This document shows positions 26,025-34,874 of a stretch of DNA of 64,000 nt, in pieces. The notes under the pieces were generated by a model. The model was not told where the DNA came from and ran no database searches. It saw only the letters and a list, made by a program, of their open reading frames with translations. A program made the translations under genes and the position numbers. Source of the stretch: Streptomyces sp. NBC_01429 (GTDB taxonomy: Bacteria; Actinomycetota; Actinomycetes; Streptomycetales; Streptomycetaceae); NCBI RefSeq assembly GCF_036231945.1, contig NZ_CP109599.1, positions 6,537,501-6,601,500 of the forward strand. The letters run 5' to 3'. Each line of letters begins with the position of its first letter. Position 1 is the first letter of the stretch.

Positions 26025-28853
26025 ATGACAGAGGACCTCTCCCCAGCCGAGCGCTATGCCGCTGCCCGGATCCGTGCCGCCGACCAGGCCACGGCCCTCG
26101 CGCCGTTCCGCGAGATGTACGACTTCGGCCTCGATCCGTTCCAGATCGAGGCATGCCGGGCCCTGGAGTCGGGCAAGGGCGTGCTCGTGGCCGCGCCCAC
26201 CGGTTCCGGCAAGACGATCGTCGGCGAGTTCGCCGTGCACCTGGCCCTCGCCGAGGGCCGCAAGTGTTTCTACACCACCCCGATCAAGGCGCTCTCCAAC
26301 CAGAAGTACACCGATCTGGCCAAGCGCTACGGCGCGGACAAGGTCGGCCTGCTGACCGGTGACAACAGCGTGAACGCGGACGCTCCGGTGGTCGTCATGA
26401 CCACCGAGGTCCTGCGGAACATGCTCTACGCCTCCTCGCGGTCGCTCCTGGGGCTCGGCTATGTGGTGATGGACGAGGTGCACTACCTCTCCGACCGCTT
26501 CCGGGGCGCCGTCTGGGAAGAGGTGATCATCCACCTTCCCGAGTCCGTCACCCTGGTCTCGCTCTCGGCGACCGTCTCCAACGCCGAGGAGTTCGGCGAC
26601 TGGCTGGACACGGTCAGGGGCGACACCGAAGTGATCGTCTCCGAGCACCGGCCCGTGCCGCTCTGGCAGCACGTGATGGCCGGGCGGCGGATGTACGACC
26701 TGTTCGAGGAGGAGACCGACCACGGCGGCCGGGGCGTCGCCAAGCGGGAGGTCAACCCGGATCTCGTCCGGCTCGCCCGGATGGAGAACCAGCGCACGTA
26801 CAACCCGCGCGAGCGCCGGCGCGGCAAGATGGTCCGCGAGGCGGACCGCGAGCGCGAGCGGCGCCAGCGCGGCCGGATCTGGACGCCCTCCAGGGCCGAG
26901 GTCATCGATCGCCTCGACTCCGAGGGACTGCTCCCCGCGATCACCTTCATCTTCAGCCGGGCCGGCTGCGAGGCCGCCGTCCAGCAGTGCATGTACGCGG
27001 GGCTGCGGCTCAACAACGAGGACGCGCGCCAGCGGGTCCGCGAGATCGTGGAGGAGCGCACCGCCTCCATCCCCGGCGAGGACCTCCATGTCCTCGGCTA
27101 CTACGAGTGGCTGGAGGGCCTGGAGCGGGGCATCGCCGCGCACCACGCCGGGATGCTGCCGACCTTCAAGGAGGTCGTGGAGGAGCTGTTCGTCCGGGGC
27201 CTGGTCAAGGCGGTCTTCGCCACCGAGACGCTGGCGCTGGGCATCAACATGCCGGCCAGGTCCGTCGTCCTGGAGAAGCTCGTCAAGTGGAACGGTGAGC
27301 AGCACGCCGACATCACCCCCGGCGAGTACACCCAGCTGACCGGCCGGGCGGGCCGCCGGGGCATCGACGTCGAGGGCCACGCCGTGGTGCTCTGGCAGCG
27401 CGGCATGGACCCCGGCGCGCTGGCCGGGCTCGCCGGGACCCGGACGTATCCGCTGCGCTCCAGCTTCCGGCCCTCGTACAACATGGCCGTCAATCTCGTA
27501 CAGCAGTTCGGCGGTCATCGTTCGCGCGAGCTGCTGGAGACCTCCTTCGCGCAGTTCCAGGCCGACAAGTCGGTCGTCGGGATCTCCCGGCAGGTCCAGC
27601 GCAACGAGGAGGGTCTCGACGGCTACCGCGAGGGCATGACCTGCCACCTCGGGGACTTCGAGGAGTACGCGCGGCTGCGCCGCGATCTCAAGGACCGCGA
27701 GACGGAGCTGGCCAAACAGGGCGTGGCCCAGCGCAGGGCGGCGGCCGCCTCGTCGCTGGAGAAGCTCAAGGCGGGCGATGTCATCCATGTGCCGACCGGG
27801 AAGTTCGCCGGTCTCGCGCTGGTGCTCGATCCCGGGCTGCCGGCCGGGCGGGCCAACGGACACCGGGGCTTCGAGTACCAGGAGGGCCCGCGTCCGCTGG
27901 TGCTGACCGCCGAGCGCCAGGTCAAGCGGCTGGCCTCGATGGACTTCCCGGTGCCGGTGGAGACGCTGGAGCGGATGCGCATCCCCAAGTCGTTCAACGC
28001 GCGCTCGCCGCAGTCCCGGCGCGATCTGGCCTCCGCGCTGCGCACCAAGGCCGGCCACATCGTGCCCGAGCGGCACCGCAAGCAGCGGGCCGCGGCGGCG
28101 GACGACCGGGAGATCGCCCGGCTCCGCACGGAGCTGCGCGCCCACCCCTGCCACGGCTGCGACGAGCGGGAGGACCACGCCCGCTGGGCCGAGCGCTACC
28201 ACCGGCTCCAGCGGGACACCCGGCAGCTGGAGCGCCGGATCGAGGGCCGGACGAACACGATCGCCCGCACCTTCGACCGGATCGTCGCCCTCCTCACCGA
28301 GCTGGACTATCTGCGCGGCGACGAGGTCACGCGGCACGGCAACCGGCTGGCCCGGCTCTACGGCGAGCTGGACCTGCTGGCGAGCGAGTGTCTGCGCGAC
28401 GGCGTGTGGGAGGGGCTCTCCCCGGCCGAGCTGGCGGCCTGTGTCTCGGCGCTGGTGTACGAGGCGCGGCAGGCCGACGACGCGGTGGCGCCGAAGGTGC
28501 CCTCCGGCGCGGCGGCGAAGGCGCTGGGCGAGATGGTCCGCATCTGGGGCCGGCTCGACGCCCTGGAGGAGGACCTGAAGATCAGCCAGACCGAGGGCGT
28601 CGGACAGCGCGAGCCCGATGTCGGCTTCGCCTGGCCGGTCCACATGTGGGCCTCCGGCAAGGGACTCGACGAGGTGCTGCGCGAGGCGGAGATGCCGGCG
28701 GGTGACTTCGTGCGCTGGTGCAAGCAGGTCATCGACGTGCTCGGCCAGATCGCCGCGGCGGCCCCGCGCGAGAACAGCACGGTCGCGAAGAACGCCCGCA
28801 AGGCGGTCGACGACGTGCTGCGCGGCGTGGTGGCCTACAGCTCGGTGGGCTGA
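26025..28853 (+). CDS. Ski2/Mtr4-like DEVH-box RNA helicase
   Basis: 942 residues, MTEDLSPAERYAAARIRAADQATAL start (a GTG at 26001 would add eight residues; its GGAG directly abuts the codon). Walker A AAPTGSGKTIVGEF near residue 55, DEVH box VVMDEVHYLSD near 150, SAT motif SLSATVSN, and QLTGRAGRRGIDVEGH motif VI near 445. The C-terminal half has a DSHCT-like helical domain. It unwinds structured RNA, likely in RNA turnover. It stands alone between strong hairpins. Confidence 0.93.
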   Translation: MTEDLSPAERYAAARIRAADQATALAPFREMYDFGLDPFQIEACRALESGKGVLVAAPTGSGKTIVGEFAVHLALAEGRKCFYTTPIKALSNQKYTDLAKRYGADKVGLLTGDNSVNADAPVVVMTTEVLRNMLYASSRSLLGLGYVVMDEVHYLSDRFRGAVWEEVIIHLPESVTLVSLSATVSNAEEFGDWLDTVRGDTEVIVSEHRPVPLWQHVMAGRRMYDLFEEETDHGGRGVAKREVNPDLVRLARMENQRTYNPRERRRGKMVREADRERERRQRGRIWTPSRAEVIDRLDSEGLLPAITFIFSRAGCEAAVQQCMYAGLRLNNEDARQRVREIVEERTASIPGEDLHVLGYYEWLEGLERGIAAHHAGMLPTFKEVVEELFVRGLVKAVFATETLALGINMPARSVVLEKLVKWNGEQHADITPGEYTQLTGRAGRRGIDVEGHAVVLWQRGMDPGALAGLAGTRTYPLRSSFRPSYNMAVNLVQQFGGHRSRELLETSFAQFQADKSVVGISRQVQRNEEGLDGYREGMTCHLGDFEEYARLRRDLKDRETELAKQGVAQRRAAAASSLEKLKAGDVIHVPTGKFAGLALVLDPGLPAGRANGHRGFEYQEGPRPLVLTAERQVKRLASMDFPVPVETLERMRIPKSFNARSPQSRRDLASALRTKAGHIVPERHRKQRAAAADDREIARLRTELRAHPCHGCDEREDHARWAERYHRLQRDTRQLERRIEGRTNTIARTFDRIVALLTELDYLRGDEVTRHGNRLARLYGELDLLASECLRDGVWEGLSPAELAACVSALVYEARQADDAVAPKVPSGAAAKALGEMVRIWGRLDALEEDLKISQTEGVGQREPDVGFAWPVHMWASGKGLDEVLREAEMPAGDFVRWCKQVIDVLGQIAAAAPRENSTVAKNARKAVDDVLRGVVAYSSVG

Positions 28854-28883
28854 CGCGCCCGCGAAGTCACCGCTGACAGCGGC

Positions 28884-28924
28884 CGGGAGCGGCCGGCGCG
28901 ATCCCCTCGCGCCGGCCGCTCCCG
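28884..28924. terminator. Bidirectional hairpin between the helicase and the fasciclin gene
   Basis: Perfect 18-bp stem, 28884-28901 with 28907-28924, loop TCCCC. It lies 30 nt after the helicase stop and 38 nt from the convergent fasciclin stop. Confidence 0.9.
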
Positions 28925-28962
28925 TGTTCACGCCCTCGTCCCCGGAGCGGGGACGGGCCGGG

Positions 28963-29610
28963 TCACATCTTCGGCATCAGGACGGTGTCGATGATGTAGA
29001 CGGTCGCGTTGGCGGTGGGCACGTTGCCGCAGACGACCTTCGCGGAGTCGTTCACGGTGTACGACTCGCCCGAGCCCTTGGTGGTGAGCGTGCTCTTCTC
29101 CAGGGTCGGGAAGGTGCCGCTGTCCAGCGCCTTCGGGGCCAGCTTCTCGCCCACGACGTGGTACGTGAGGATCTTCGTCAGGGTGTCCTTGTCGGCGAGG
29201 ACCTTGTCCAGGTCGGCCTTCGGGATCTTGGCGAACGCCTCGTTGGTCGGCGCGAAGACCGTGATGTCCTTCGCGTTGTTCAGGGTGTCGACCAGACCGG
29301 CCTTCTTCACCGCGGTGACCAGCGTGGACAGGTCGGGGTTGTTGGAGGCGGCGGTCGCGACCGGGTCCTTCGACATGCCGTCGAAGCTGCCGGCGCCGGT
29401 CTTCGGCACCGAGGCACAGGCCGTACCGAAGGGCTGGTCACCCATGGCGGCCGAGTCGTCCGCGGTCGTCGCAGACTCCTTGGGAGCCGCGGCGGTCGCC
29501 GAGTCCTTGCTGTCCTTGCTGTCGTCGCTGGAGCAGGCGGTGAGGGCCAGCGGCAGCACAGCGGCGCCCACGATGGCGATGGCGGCACGCTGGAAACGGG
29601 TGGCGATCAT
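28963..29610 (-). CDS. Fasciclin (FAS1) domain lipoprotein, MPT70/MPT83-like
   Basis: 215 residues. Signal peptide with lipobox LTAC, Cys26, so anchored to the outer face. A Ser/Asp/Ala-rich linker follows, then one fasciclin domain (about 85-215) with FAPTNEAFAKI, LTYHVV and ending VYIIDTVLMPK. In Mycobacterium tuberculosis the homologues MPT70 and MPT83 are the main outputs of SigK. Here the gene is 145 bp downstream of the molybdopterin oxidoreductase, in the same direction, at one end of the SigK-like block, and may be cotranscribed with it. No SigK-type promoter was found directly upstream. Confidence 0.93.
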   Translation of the reverse strand: MIATRFQRAAIAIVGAAVLPLALTACSSDDSKDSKDSATAAAPKESATTADDSAAMGDQPFGTACASVPKTGAGSFDGMSKDPVATAASNNPDLSTLVTAVKKAGLVDTLNNAKDITVFAPTNEAFAKIPKADLDKVLADKDTLTKILTYHVVGEKLAPKALDSGTFPTLEKSTLTTKGSGESYTVNDSAKVVCGNVPTANATVYIIDTVLMPKM

Positions 29611-29754
29611 GTCGTATCTCCTTGGAAGTCATGCGCGGACGGTTCCGCACACGGGGGGTGTTCATGGCTTATGTGGTGGTTTGTGGGACGCGCTCCGGCA
29701 TGGCGGTGCCGTGGTGGGAGCACGGTGTCGCGGAAGGTGAGGGCGCCGGCCCGG

Positions 29755-31368
29755 TCAGGTCACGGCGACCACCACCGAGTGCCAGCCGGTCGCGCCGTCG
29801 GGTACGGTCCCGACGCGCTCGGAGGTCTGGGTGTAGCCGTCCCGGTCGGTGGCCCTGACCTCCAGGGTGTGGTTGCCGCTGGTCGCCGGCCACTCCCACA
29901 CCCACTGGCGCCAGGTGTCCTTGGTGTCCTCGGCCGCGAGCTTCGCCGGATGCCAGTCGCCGCCGTCGACCCGGACCTCCACCCGGGCGATACCCCGGTG
30001 CTGGGCCCAGGCGACCCCGGCGACCGGCACCCTGCCCGGCTTGGGCGAGGCGAACGGCCGGGGCGTGTCGATCCGCGACTCGGTCTTGATGGGAGCCTCC
30101 TTGGACCAACTGCGCTTCACCCAGTACGCGTCGTACTCCGCGAACGTGGTGATCTCCAGGTCCTGAAGCCACTTGCAGGCCGAGACGTAGCCGTACAGGC
30201 CGGGCACCAGCATCCGTACCGGGAAGCCGTGGTCGAAGGGGAGCGGTTCCCCGTTCATCCCCAGCGCCAGCAGGGCGTCACGCCCGTCCATCACCGTCTC
30301 CACCGGTGAGCCGATGGTCATGCCGTCGACCGAACGGGCCACTATCTGGTCGGCCGGGCCGCCCTTGGACGGCGGTCGCACCCCGGCCTCGCGCAGCAGG
30401 TCGGCCAACCGGACGCCGATCCAGCGGGCATTGCCCACATAGGGACCGCCGACCTCGTTGGACACACAGGTCAAGGTGATGTCGCGCTCGATCAACTCCC
30501 GCCGGAGCAGATCGTCGTAGCTGAGCGTCAGTGGTTTGGTGACGCCCTTGCCGTGGATCCGCAGCCGCCACGAGGTGGCATCGATCCGGGGCACCACCAG
30601 CGCGGTGTCCACCCGGTAGAAGTCCTTGTTGGACGTCGTGAAGGAGGACAGGCCCCGGATTCCGAGATCCGCGCCCGCCGGCACCGCACGGGCCGGTGAG
30701 GCGGGCCTCGGCAGGACGACACCGGCGCGCGACGCGACGGCGTCGGCCGCCCCCGATGCGTTGAGCCGGCGTCCGAGGACACCCGCTCCCGCCGACGCCG
30801 CCACCGCGGCCGTCGCGGCGATCACAAAGCCGCGCCGGTCGAAGGTTCCGTCCCCGCCCGCCACAGCGGCGGGCGAAGGACGGAGTGAGAGCCTGCCGGT
30901 CAGCGCGTACAGCACCGCCGAGGCCGCCAGAGCACCCACGACCGAAGGCACCGCGTCGAGGAGACCGCCGTCGGGCCGGCTCACCGCCGCCACCGCTCCG
31001 ATCGCGCCGAAGACCAGGACCGCGGCGGAACCCGGCAGACGGTGGCGCAGCGCGGCCACTCCGACCGCCATGGCGAAGAGCGCCAGGAGGGCCAGGATGC
31101 CGAGCTGGAGCACCAGCTTGTCGTTGGTCCCGAAGTTCCGTACGGCGAAGTCCTTCACGGCGGGCGGGGTGAGGTCGATGACCGCACCGCCGACCGCGGT
31201 GACCGGACTCGATTCAGGCCGTACGGCCGCCGAGACCAGCTCCGCGACGCCCAGCGCCGTGAACCCCGTGATCAGCCCGCTCAGCGCGCCGCAGCCGGCA
31301 CGCAGCAGTCGGGCCGGCCAGTCACGGGGACTGGCCTGCGGGGCCGGAACTCTCAGATCTTCGCTCAC
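29755..31368 (-). CDS. Membrane-anchored molybdopterin oxidoreductase (sulfite-oxidase family)
   Basis: About 537 residues from GTG 31368 (VSEDLRVPAPQ). The first 200 residues hold about five membrane segments. A second hydrophobic stretch after DRRGFVIAATAAVAASAG looks like an internal Tat-like anchor, so the enzyme domain should face outward. The molybdopterin domain has the metal-ligand cysteine in TLTCVSNEVGGPYVGNARW, and the last 110 residues are the dimerisation domain. Substrate unknown. ATG 31377 would give three more residues, but it overlaps the -10 of the SigK-type promoter, so the mRNA likely begins at or near GTG 31368 (leaderless). Confidence 0.88.
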   Translation of the reverse strand: MSEDLRVPAPQASPRDWPARLLRAGCGALSGLITGFTALGVAELVSAAVRPESSPVTAVGGAVIDLTPPAVKDFAVRNFGTNDKLVLQLGILALLALFAMAVGVAALRHRLPGSAAVLVFGAIGAVAAVSRPDGGLLDAVPSVVGALAASAVLYALTGRLSLRPSPAAVAGGDGTFDRRGFVIAATAAVAASAGAGVLGRRLNASGAADAVASRAGVVLPRPASPARAVPAGADLGIRGLSSFTTSNKDFYRVDTALVVPRIDATSWRLRIHGKGVTKPLTLSYDDLLRRELIERDITLTCVSNEVGGPYVGNARWIGVRLADLLREAGVRPPSKGGPADQIVARSVDGMTIGSPVETVMDGRDALLALGMNGEPLPFDHGFPVRMLVPGLYGYVSACKWLQDLEITTFAEYDAYWVKRSWSKEAPIKTESRIDTPRPFASPKPGRVPVAGVAWAQHRGIARVEVRVDGGDWHPAKLAAEDTKDTWRQWVWEWPATSGNHTLEVRATDRDGYTQTSERVGTVPDGATGWHSVVVAVT

Positions 31369-31375
31369 ACCGGCC

Positions 31376-31402
31376 ATTCGGGGCTGCTCGCCGAACGGAT
31401 TG
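31376..31402 (-). promoter_or_regulatory. SigK-type promoter of the molybdopterin oxidoreductase gene
   Basis: Reading on the minus strand: -35-like CAATCC (plus coordinates 31397-31402), 15-nt spacer, -10-like CCGAAT (31376-31381). The same pattern with the same spacing precedes the FAD oxidoreductase gene and the sigma gene. The expected transcript start, 6-7 nt beyond CCGAAT, coincides with GTG 31368. Confidence 0.75.
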
Positions 31403-31460
31403 GTCGTGAACCCGAACGAATGAAAAAACGTACCGGGCGCAGAAAGATCGCACCGCGCAC

Positions 31461-31487
31461 CAATCCCCGGGACCCGCCGGATCGAAT
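31461..31487 (+). promoter_or_regulatory. SigK-type promoter of the FAD oxidoreductase operon
   Basis: CAATCC at 31461-31466, 15-nt spacer, TCGAAT at 31482-31487, which would start transcription near 31494 and give a leader of about 44 nt before ATG 31538. Matches the sigma gene's own promoter in both boxes and spacing. Confidence 0.75.
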
Positions 31488-31537
31488 GCACTTCAGAGGG
31501 GCTCTGCCCCGGCGTCCGGACATGTAGGGGAGTAGCA

Positions 31538-32821
31538 ATGAGCGGCGAACGTCCGCGTACGGCCGTGGTGGGCAGCGGAGTGGCGGGACTGACCGCCGCG
31601 TATGTGCTCCGGCGGTCGCACGAGGTGACGCTGTACGAGGCCGACGACCGGCTCGGCGGACACGCCCACACCCACGACGTGCCGTCGGCCGACGGACGGG
31701 TGCACCGCGTCGACTCCGGGTTCATCGTGCACAACAGGCGCACCTACCCGTATCTGCTCAGGCTCTTCGAGGAGCTGGGTGTCGCCACCCAGGAATCCGA
31801 GATGAGCATGTCCGTACGGTGTGACGGCTGCGGACTCGAATACGCCGGCGCGCGCGGCCCCGCCGGCCTCTTCGCCCAGTGGCGCAACGCGCTCAGCCCG
31901 CGCTATCTGCGGCTGCTCACCGAGGTGCCGGCCTTCCACCGGCGCGCGCGCAAACTCCTCGCGACGGCTCCGGCCGAGGACGGCGGCGGCGCGGAGAAGA
32001 CCCTGGGCGAGTTCATCGCCGAGGGCGGCTTCTCCCCCTACTTCACCTCGCACTTCATGACCCCGGTCGTCTCGGCGGTCTGGTCCTGCGACGCGCGGAC
32101 CGCGATGCGCTACCCGGCCCGCTATCTGTTCCGCTTCATGGCGCACCACGGCATGCTGGCCGTCAGCGGCTCCCCGGTGTGGCGGACGGTCGGCGGCGGC
32201 TCGCGCGCGTACGTGGAGCAGGTCGGCAAACGCCTGGACACCGTGCACACCAACACACCGGTGCGGGCCGTACGCCGCCTCGCGGACGGCGTCGAGATCG
32301 TCACCGACGACGGCGCCGGCCGCCGCTACGACTCGGTGGTCGTCGCCGTCCACCCCGACCAGGCGCTGCGGATGCTCGCCGACGCCACCGAGGACGAGCG
32401 CCGCGTCCTCGGCGCGTTCCCCTACTCCCGCAACCCCACCCTGTTGCACACCGACACGAGCGTGCTGCCCCGCGCCAGGAACGCCCGCGCGTCCTGGAAC
32501 TACCTGATGCCGTCCTGCGACGCGGGCGCCGACGCCGTACGGGTCAGCTACGACATGAACCGGCTCCAGCGGCTCGACGCGCCCGAGACCCATGTCGTCA
32601 CCCTCAACGGCGCCGACCTGGTCGACGAGGAACGCGTCCTCGCCCGCATGGTCTACGAACACCCCGTCTACACCCCCGAGTCCGTCGCCGCCCAGCGCGA
32701 ACTGCCCGCACTCAGCGGCCCCGTCACGGCCTTCGCCGGGGCGTACCACGGCTGGGGCTTCCACGAGGACGGCTGCCGCTCCGGTGTCGACGCGGCGGCG
32801 GCCCTGGGAGTGACGTGGTGA
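31538..32821 (+). CDS. FAD/NAD(P)-binding oxidoreductase (amine-oxidase-like)
   Basis: 427 residues, ATG with AGGGGAG upstream. Rossmann FAD motif VVGSGVAGLTAAYVLRRSHEVTLYEADDRLGGHAHT at the N-terminus. Same family as mycobacterial Rv0449c, which lies in the sigK operon beside DUF1365 and a cyclopropane-fatty-acid synthase. Likely acts on membrane lipid or a fatty acyl intermediate made with its neighbours, but the reaction is not known. Its stop overlaps the DUF1365 start (GTGA). Confidence 0.92.
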   Translation: MSGERPRTAVVGSGVAGLTAAYVLRRSHEVTLYEADDRLGGHAHTHDVPSADGRVHRVDSGFIVHNRRTYPYLLRLFEELGVATQESEMSMSVRCDGCGLEYAGARGPAGLFAQWRNALSPRYLRLLTEVPAFHRRARKLLATAPAEDGGGAEKTLGEFIAEGGFSPYFTSHFMTPVVSAVWSCDARTAMRYPARYLFRFMAHHGMLAVSGSPVWRTVGGGSRAYVEQVGKRLDTVHTNTPVRAVRRLADGVEIVTDDGAGRRYDSVVVAVHPDQALRMLADATEDERRVLGAFPYSRNPTLLHTDTSVLPRARNARASWNYLMPSCDAGADAVRVSYDMNRLQRLDAPETHVVTLNGADLVDEERVLARMVYEHPVYTPESVAAQRELPALSGPVTAFAGAYHGWGFHEDGCRSGVDAAAALGVTW

Positions 32822-33570
32822 GCAGCGCCGTCCGGCCCGTGACCACCGTCCCGGCCCTCTACACCTGCCTGGTCGGCCATGTCAGGACCGCGCCGACCCG
32901 CTACGCCCTGCGCCACCGCACCTACATGTGGCTGATCGACCCCGACCGGCCGCCGCCGCTGCCCCGCGTGCTGCGCCCGCTCGCCCGGTTCGACGCCCGG
33001 GACCACTTCGGCGGCACCCGGCCGACCATCCGCGCCGGCCTGGAGGAATTCCTCGCCGCCCGGGGGATCGACCTGGCCGGCGGGCGGGTGACGATGCTCG
33101 CCCATGCCCGGGTCTTCGGCCATGTCTTCAATCCGCTCACCCTCTTCTGGTGCCACGGGCCCGACGGCGAACAGCTGTGCGTCGTCGCCGAGGTCCACAA
33201 CACCTACGGCGAGCGGCACTGCTATCTGCTGCGGCCCGACGGGAGCGGACGGGCCACGGTGGACAAGGAGTTCTACGTCTCCCCGTTCTTCCCCGTCGAC
33301 GGCGCCTACCGGATGCGGCTGCCGGAACCGGGGGAGCGGCTGAGTCTCACGGTCCAGCTGGAGCGTGCCGAGGGGCGCCCCTTCACCGCGACCGTACGGG
33401 GCGAACGCCGCCCCGCCACCACCCGGACCCTGCTCCGCACCGCTCTGCGGCACCCGTGGTCCACCGCCCTCGTCTCCCTCGGCATCCGTCTGCACGGCAT
33501 CCGGCTCTACCTGCGCCGGCTGCCCGTACGTCCCCGTCCCCACCACAGCCCCCAGGAGGGTGTGAAGTGA
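32818..33570 (+). CDS. DUF1365 family protein
   Basis: 250 residues from GTG 32818, in a 4-nt overlap with the preceding gene (an extra GTG is at 32815). Family signatures include YMWLIDPDRP, RVFGHVFNPLTLFWCHG and EVHNTYGERHCYLL. Function is unknown, but the gene is nearly always with an FAD oxidoreductase and a cyclopropane-fatty-acid synthase, as here, which points to modification of lipid acyl chains. Homologue of Rv0448c. Confidence 0.92.
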   Translation: MSSAVRPVTTVPALYTCLVGHVRTAPTRYALRHRTYMWLIDPDRPPPLPRVLRPLARFDARDHFGGTRPTIRAGLEEFLAARGIDLAGGRVTMLAHARVFGHVFNPLTLFWCHGPDGEQLCVVAEVHNTYGERHCYLLRPDGSGRATVDKEFYVSPFFPVDGAYRMRLPEPGERLSLTVQLERAEGRPFTATVRGERRPATTRTLLRTALRHPWSTALVSLGIRLHGIRLYLRRLPVRPRPHHSPQEGVK

Positions 33571-34874
33571 GCGTGTCCGTGTCCCCCGCCTCCCCCGGAT
33601 CTCCCCGGGCTCCCGAGTCGCCGGCCCCGGCGGCGGCCACCGCGCGGTCCACCGCCGTGGACGAGCGGCGCTGGCCCGACGTGGCCGGTCGGCCTGCCGC
33701 GTCGTGGCTCCGCACGGCCGTGTCCGAGCGCCTCGTCCGGCACGCGCTGGCCCGGTTGCCGCTGCGCGTACGCCTCGACGGCGACGAGACCCTCGGTCTC
33801 GGCGGCCCGCTGATGGAGGTCCACGACCCGAAGGCGTTCTACCGCCGGATCGGCGTCGGCGGCCTCATCGGCTTCGGCGAGTCGTACATGGCCGGCGAGT
33901 GGGAGGCCCGCGACCTGGTCGGCGTGCTGACCGTGCTCGCCGAGCGCCTCGCGACCCTGGTCCCCGAGCCGTTGCAGAAGCTGCGCGGGCTCTGGGCGCC
34001 CAAGCAGCCCGCCGCGCAGCGCAACACCCCCGAGGGGTCGCGCGACAACATCAGCCGCCACTACGACCTGTCGAACGAGCTGTTCGCGCTCTTCCTGGAC
34101 GAGACCCTCTCGTACTCCTCGGCCCTCTTCCGCGGCTTCCCCGCGGACCGGTCCCTGCTCCCCGCCGCCCAGCACCGCAAGATCGACCGGCTGCTGGACG
34201 AGGCCGGGGTCGGCCCCGGCACCGAGCTGCTGGAGATCGGCACCGGCTGGGGCGAACTGGCCCTGCGCGCCGCGGCGCGCGGCGCCCGGGTCCGTACCGT
34301 CACGCTCTCCCAGGAGCAGCGCGAGCTGGCGCGCGAGCGGATCGCCGCCGCGGGCTTCGCCGACCGGGTCTCCGTCGAGCTGTGCGACTACCGGAAGGTG
34401 GAGGGCTCCTTCGACGCCATCGTCAGCGTCGAGATGATCGAGGCCGTCGGAGCCGAGTTCTGGCAGGAGTACTTCAGCACGCTGGACCGGCTGCTGGCGC
34501 CCGGCGGCCGGATCGCCCTCCAGGCGATCACCATGCCGCACGACCGGATGCTCGCCTCCCAGGACACCTTCACCTGGATCCAGAAGTACATCTTCCCCGG
34601 CGGGTTCCTGCCCTCCGTCGAGGTCATAGAGCAGATCACCGCCGAGCACACCGCGCTGCGCGTCGCCGACCGGGACGGCTTCGGACCGCACTACGCCGAG
34701 ACGCTGCGGCTGTGGCGCGAGACCTTCACCGAACGGGCCGAACAGGTCGACGCGCTCGGCTTCGACGCCGTCTTCCGCCGGCTGTGGACCTTCTACCTCG
34801 CCTACTCCGAAGCGGGCTTCCGCTCCGGCTATCTCGACGTGCAGCAGATGCTGCTGACCAAGGAGATCTCCTGA
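33567..34874 (+). CDS. Cyclopropane-fatty-acyl-phospholipid synthase family methyltransferase (first copy)
   Basis: 435 residues, GTG start overlapping the DUF1365 stop; AGGAGG sits 7 nt upstream. AdoMet motif LLEIGTGWGELALRAAARG near residue 220, with upstream SRHYDLSNELFALFLDETLSYS (substrate and bicarbonate site). It adds methylene or methyl groups from AdoMet to unsaturated acyl chains. Homologue of mycobacterial UfaA1 (Rv0447c). The N-terminal 45 residues are Pro/Ala/Ser-rich and may be a disordered extension. Confidence 0.93.
   Translation: MSVSVSPASPGSPRAPESPAPAAATARSTAVDERRWPDVAGRPAASWLRTAVSERLVRHALARLPLRVRLDGDETLGLGGPLMEVHDPKAFYRRIGVGGLIGFGESYMAGEWEARDLVGVLTVLAERLATLVPEPLQKLRGLWAPKQPAAQRNTPEGSRDNISRHYDLSNELFALFLDETLSYSSALFRGFPADRSLLPAAQHRKIDRLLDEAGVGPGTELLEIGTGWGELALRAAARGARVRTVTLSQEQRELARERIAAAGFADRVSVELCDYRKVEGSFDAIVSVEMIEAVGAEFWQEYFSTLDRLLAPGGRIALQAITMPHDRMLASQDTFTWIQKYIFPGGFLPSVEVIEQITAEHTALRVADRDGFGPHYAETLRLWRETFTERAEQVDALGFDAVFRRLWTFYLAYSEAGFRSGYLDVQQMLLTKEIS

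Noticed and set aside
25890..28931. 1013-codon open frame on the minus strand, antisense to the helicase
   Set aside because: It is the shadow frame expected opposite a high-GC gene: the codon pattern and domains (Walker A, DEVH, motif VI) support only the plus-strand helicase.
29611..29754. SigK-type promoter for the fasciclin gene
   Set aside because: CAAACC-N15-AACACC is the nearest match in the minus-strand upstream region, and it lacks the CGAAT -10 box. It is not supported, so expression may come from the upstream oxidoreductase promoter.
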